Shown piece after piece: positions 61,385 to 64,000 of a stretch of DNA of 64,000 nucleotides. Each line of letters starts with the position of its first letter. Position 1 is the stretch's first letter. The notes under the pieces are model-generated. The model was not told the origin of the DNA. It searched no databases and saw only the letters and a program-made list of their open reading frames with translations. Source of the DNA: UBA10646 sp046296295 (GTDB lineage Bacteria > Bacteroidota > Bacteroidia > Chitinophagales > Chitinophagaceae); contig JBKBLG010000018.1 of NCBI GenBank assembly GCA_046296295.1, positions 3,803 to 67,802 on the forward strand, read 5' to 3'. Made by a program: the position numbers and the translations under genes.

Positions 61385-63781
61385 TTAGTTGCGTAAGGGC
61401 TTACCAGTAGTTAATACTCCCTGGATACGTTCTAAAGTTTTACGTTCGCCACACAAGCTTAAGAAGGCCTCACGTTCAAGATCTAATAAGTATTGTTCAG
61501 ATACAAAAGTTGGTTCGCTCAAATCGCCACCACACATTACATAAGCAAGCTTACGAGCCACCAATGCATCGTGTTCGGTAGCATAATTGGCACGCCACAT
61601 ACCATTAATGCCAGCATATAATGCACCCAAAGCACTGCGGCCCAATACTTTAACATCTTTACGCTGCTGCGGTTGTGTATAACCTTTGGCGTGCAAATCT
61701 AAAACTGCTTGTTTCGCAACGGCAATACGCCGGCCTTGGTTTACAACTACTTCATCAATTCCTTTACGTAAGATACCTGCTTCAAATGCTTCAAAGCCAC
61801 TAGTGGCTACTTTTGCCGTAGCAATATTTAAGAAGCGATGTTTGAGTGTAATTGTTTCAGGCTCATCTTCATGCATTTCATCTGCAGCACGCAATACAAA
61901 TTCTTTAGTACCACCACCACCAGGAATTAAGCCAACGCCTAATTCAACTAGGCCAATATAGGTTTCAGCAGCGGCAACTACTTTATCGGCATGGAGGTTC
62001 ATTTCGCAACCACCACCTAAGGTTAACCCGTGTGGAGCAACTACCACTGGTACTGATGAATAACGGCAACGCATCATGGTGTTCTGGAACATGCGAATAG
62101 CCATATCAAGTTCATCGTACTCTTGTTCAATAGCGAACATAAATATCATTCCTACGTTAGCCCCAGCACTAAAGTTGGCGCCGTCGTTGGCAATAACAAG
62201 TCCTTTAAATTGCTCTTCTGCAATATTGATGCTTTTATTAACTGCTTCTAGTACTTCGCTGCCAATACTGTTCATTTTAGTATTCCATTGTAGGCCTACT
62301 ACATCATCGCCTATATCGTATAAAGCAGCATTGCTGTTTTTCCAAACTAGCTTGTCTTTGTAGTTGTTCAATATAATAAAGGCATCTCCGCCAGGTAGTG
62401 CTTTGTAGTTACCGGCTTCGCTTTCATTCGTTGCATGTTGTTGGTAATACAGTTTCTTGCCCTGTTGTACTTTGTAAAAGCTAGTGTGGCCAGCTGCTAA
62501 CATTGTTTCAACCCAAGGTGCTACTTGGTAGCCCGCTTTCTTCATAGCGTCAACAGTGTTGGCAACACCAAGTGTATCCCAACTTTCGAAAGCTCCAATT
62601 TCCCAACCAAAACCAGCCATCATGGCATCATCTACACGATACAGTTCATCGCTAATTTCTGGTATTCGGAAAGAAATGTAAGAGAACAATGCATAATGAA
62701 AGTGGCGCAAAAACTCAGCCGCTTTATCAGTACCACTTACCAAGGTTTTTAAACGCTTATGCAAGTTGTCAATGGGTTTGGCAGCTTCAACCGAGGCAAA
62801 CTTTGGCTTCTTACGTGGTTCGTAACTCAGCGTTGTAAGATTCAGCGTTTGAATATCTTTTTTGCCTTCCGGTGTTTTTACTTTTTTGAAGAAACCTTGT
62901 CCGCTTTTATCGCCTAACCAATTATTATTTACCATTGTTTCTAACCATGAAGGGATGGTAAAGATGTTGCGAGCTTCATCGTTAGGGCAATTATCAGCAA
63001 CGCCTTTGGCTACTTTCACTAAGGTATCAATGCCCACTACATCGGCTGTACGGAAGGTAGCACTCTTAGGTCTGCCAATCAACGGGCCGGTTAATGCATC
63101 AACCTCGTCAATAGTTAGGCCCATTTTCTCCATGCTATTGAAAATGGCCATGATGCCGAATACACCAATACGGTTCGCAATAAAAGCAGGTGTGTCTTTT
63201 GCTAGTACTGTGGTTTTGCCTAAAAATACATCGCCGTAGTGCATTAAAAACTCAACCACACTGTTATCGGTATCAGGGGTAGGAATAATTTCTAACAAGC
63301 GTAAGTAACGCGGCGGGTTAAAAAAATGTGTGCCACAGAAATGCTTTTTAAAATCGTCGCTACGGCCTTGCGATAATAAATGTATAGGTATGCCCGATGT
63401 GTTGGATGTTATTAGTGTACCAGGCTTACGATACTTTTCTACTTGTTCATATACCTGTTGCTTAATATCAAGACGTTCCACCACTACTTCGATAATCCAA
63501 TCGGCATTGGCTACGTCTTTCATATTGTCGGTGAAGTTGCCTGTGGTAATACGCTTAACAACATCTTTGGTGTACACCGGACTAGGATTGCTTTTCACGG
63601 CCGCAGCAAGTGCATCGTTCACAATCTTGTTTTTTACAGATGCCGGTGCATCGGCGGGTGTGTCTTTTGGCTGAATATCGAGCAACAACACCTGCACGCC
63701 AATGCCAGCAAAATGGCAGGCAATACGGCTACCCATTACGCCCGAACCCAACACTGCTACGTTTTTGATAGAACGTTTCAT
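61385..63781 (-). CDS. FadN-like 3-hydroxyacyl-CoA dehydrogenase / enoyl-CoA hydratase
   Basis: A 798-residue two-domain enzyme of beta-oxidation. The dehydrogenase comes first: NAD loop LGSGVMGSRIACHFAG (residues ~11-26), HFFNPPRYL (~150) and the dimer domain with DTPAFIANRIG. The enoyl-CoA hydratase fold follows from ~residue 500, with the oxyanion region GLTLGGGCEMNLHAD and IGLVELGVGLIPGGGG. This order (dehydrogenase then hydratase) is that of FadN rather than E. coli FadB. The thiolase partner is not in the window. A dispersed element and a TAnnTTTG box lie upstream. Confidence 0.9.
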   Translation of the reverse strand: MKRSIKNVAVLGSGVMGSRIACHFAGIGVQVLLLDIQPKDTPADAPASVKNKIVNDALAAAVKSNPSPVYTKDVVKRITTGNFTDNMKDVANADWIIEVVVERLDIKQQVYEQVEKYRKPGTLITSNTSGIPIHLLSQGRSDDFKKHFCGTHFFNPPRYLRLLEIIPTPDTDNSVVEFLMHYGDVFLGKTTVLAKDTPAFIANRIGVFGIMAIFNSMEKMGLTIDEVDALTGPLIGRPKSATFRTADVVGIDTLVKVAKGVADNCPNDEARNIFTIPSWLETMVNNNWLGDKSGQGFFKKVKTPEGKKDIQTLNLTTLSYEPRKKPKFASVEAAKPIDNLHKRLKTLVSGTDKAAEFLRHFHYALFSYISFRIPEISDELYRVDDAMMAGFGWEIGAFESWDTLGVANTVDAMKKAGYQVAPWVETMLAAGHTSFYKVQQGKKLYYQQHATNESEAGNYKALPGGDAFIILNNYKDKLVWKNSNAALYDIGDDVVGLQWNTKMNSIGSEVLEAVNKSINIAEEQFKGLVIANDGANFSAGANVGMIFMFAIEQEYDELDMAIRMFQNTMMRCRYSSVPVVVAPHGLTLGGGCEMNLHADKVVAAAETYIGLVELGVGLIPGGGGTKEFVLRAADEMHEDEPETITLKHRFLNIATAKVATSGFEAFEAGILRKGIDEVVVNQGRRIAVAKQAVLDLHAKGYTQPQQRKDVKVLGRSALGALYAGINGMWRANYATEHDALVARKLAYVMCGGDLSEPTFVSEQYLLDLEREAFLSLCGERKTLERIQGVLTTGKPLRN

Positions 63782-63806
63782 ATGGTAAAAAGCATTTTAG
63801 TGGTTT

Positions 63807-63814
63807 CAAAACTA
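63807..63814 (-). promoter_or_regulatory. promoter -7 box for the FadN-like gene
   Basis: On the minus strand TAGTTTTG fits TAnnTTTG, ~25 nt before the ATG. Confidence 0.45.
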
Positions 63815-63857
63815 AGGGAAAATTAGTTGCATAGCTAACTATTTTAACGCTTTCTTT

Positions 63858-63873
63858 TACCTTACGGTAAATG
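63858..63873 (+). repeat. single dispersed element with extended stem
   Basis: TACCTTACGGTAAATG on the plus strand; flanks extend the stem to TTTACC/GGTAAA around loop GTAA on the minus strand. Confidence 0.85.
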
Positions 63874-64000
63874 TGGTTTTAAGGGGGGGAATACATACCG
63901 TATAAATTCAATACTAAATACAAAATGTGCGACAAATGCACAAACGGTGCGGCTTACAGCCAATTTAAGCTGTAACGCAGAAAAAAACGTACCGTAAATA

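Noticed and set aside
948..63873. Element as CRISPR repeats
   Set aside because: Copies are scattered kilobases apart on both strands with no spacer regularity and no cas genes.
63988..64000. GTACCGTAAATA at the right edge
   Set aside because: Shares only ACCGTAA and lacks the GGT arm.
1..64000. tRNA, rRNA, phage or insertion sequences
   Set aside because: No such sequence was recognised by reading; a dedicated search (tRNAscan, ISfinder) was not possible.

Overview
The window reads as chromosomal DNA of a Bacteroidota bacterium, most likely a Chitinophagaceae-type lineage (inference from gene content only). The evidence is: type IX secretion sorting domains, the T9SS translocon SprA, GldF/GldG, a MurF-Alr fusion, a PID-CTERM/exosortase pair, starts without Shine-Dalgarno sequences, and promoter -7 boxes of the form TAnnTTTG. 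No rRNA, tRNA, CRISPR array, phage or insertion sequence was recognised.

Layout. 0-7 kb: a truncated T9SS cargo protein, a small PID-CTERM protein with its exosortase and exosortase-partner membrane protein, a 1437-residue T9SS surface protein, then lspA. 7.6-15.8 kb (minus strand): a close-packed gldF-gldG-terC-murF/alr run and an iscS-iscU-iscA iron-sulfur operon. 15.8-34 kb: mixed housekeeping (methylmalonyl-CoA epimerase, class IV aminotransferase, Nif3-like protein, zinc-ribbon coiled-coil protein, Lhr-like helicase, LVIVD lipoprotein, TPR proteins, recN, fabI, PAP2 phosphatase, phosphosulfolactate synthase-like protein with aroE). 34-42 kb: ruvA and sprA. 42-49 kb: HIT protein, greA, a 2-hydroxyacid dehydrogenase, ksgA, a TonB-dependent receptor behind a perfect 24-bp operator-like palindrome, queA. 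49-51.3 kb: a small accessory-looking patch with an XRE regulator, a beta-barrel protein and a tandem pair of duplicated lipoproteins. 51.4-64 kb: a glutathionylspermidine synthase-like ATP-grasp protein with two lipoproteins, fumC, two abutting S66 LD-carboxypeptidases, an ABC-2 transporter, a histidine kinase and a FadN-like beta-oxidation protein.

The most striking signal is not a gene. A short element, consensus CATTTACCGTAAGGTA, occurs 45 times on both strands (25 inside genes, 20 between genes), about one per 1.4 kb. It is tolerated in coding sequence in several frames, where it dictates peptides such as LTVN, LAVN, HLPQG, ALRQ, FTVR and PYGK. Its variants are not random: the loop is GTAA or GCAA, and the flanking bases change as a complementary pair (ACC..GGT to GCC..GGC). 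Four pairs stand as inverted repeats between genes. This combines properties of DNA uptake sequences, REP/BIME elements and cyanobacterial HIP1, and no enzyme acting on it is encoded in the window.

Functionally the window joins envelope biogenesis (lspA, MurF-Alr, LD-carboxypeptidases, fabI), surface export and gliding (SprA, GldFG, T9SS cargo, exosortase), genome maintenance (recN, ruvA, Lhr-like helicase) and core metabolism.
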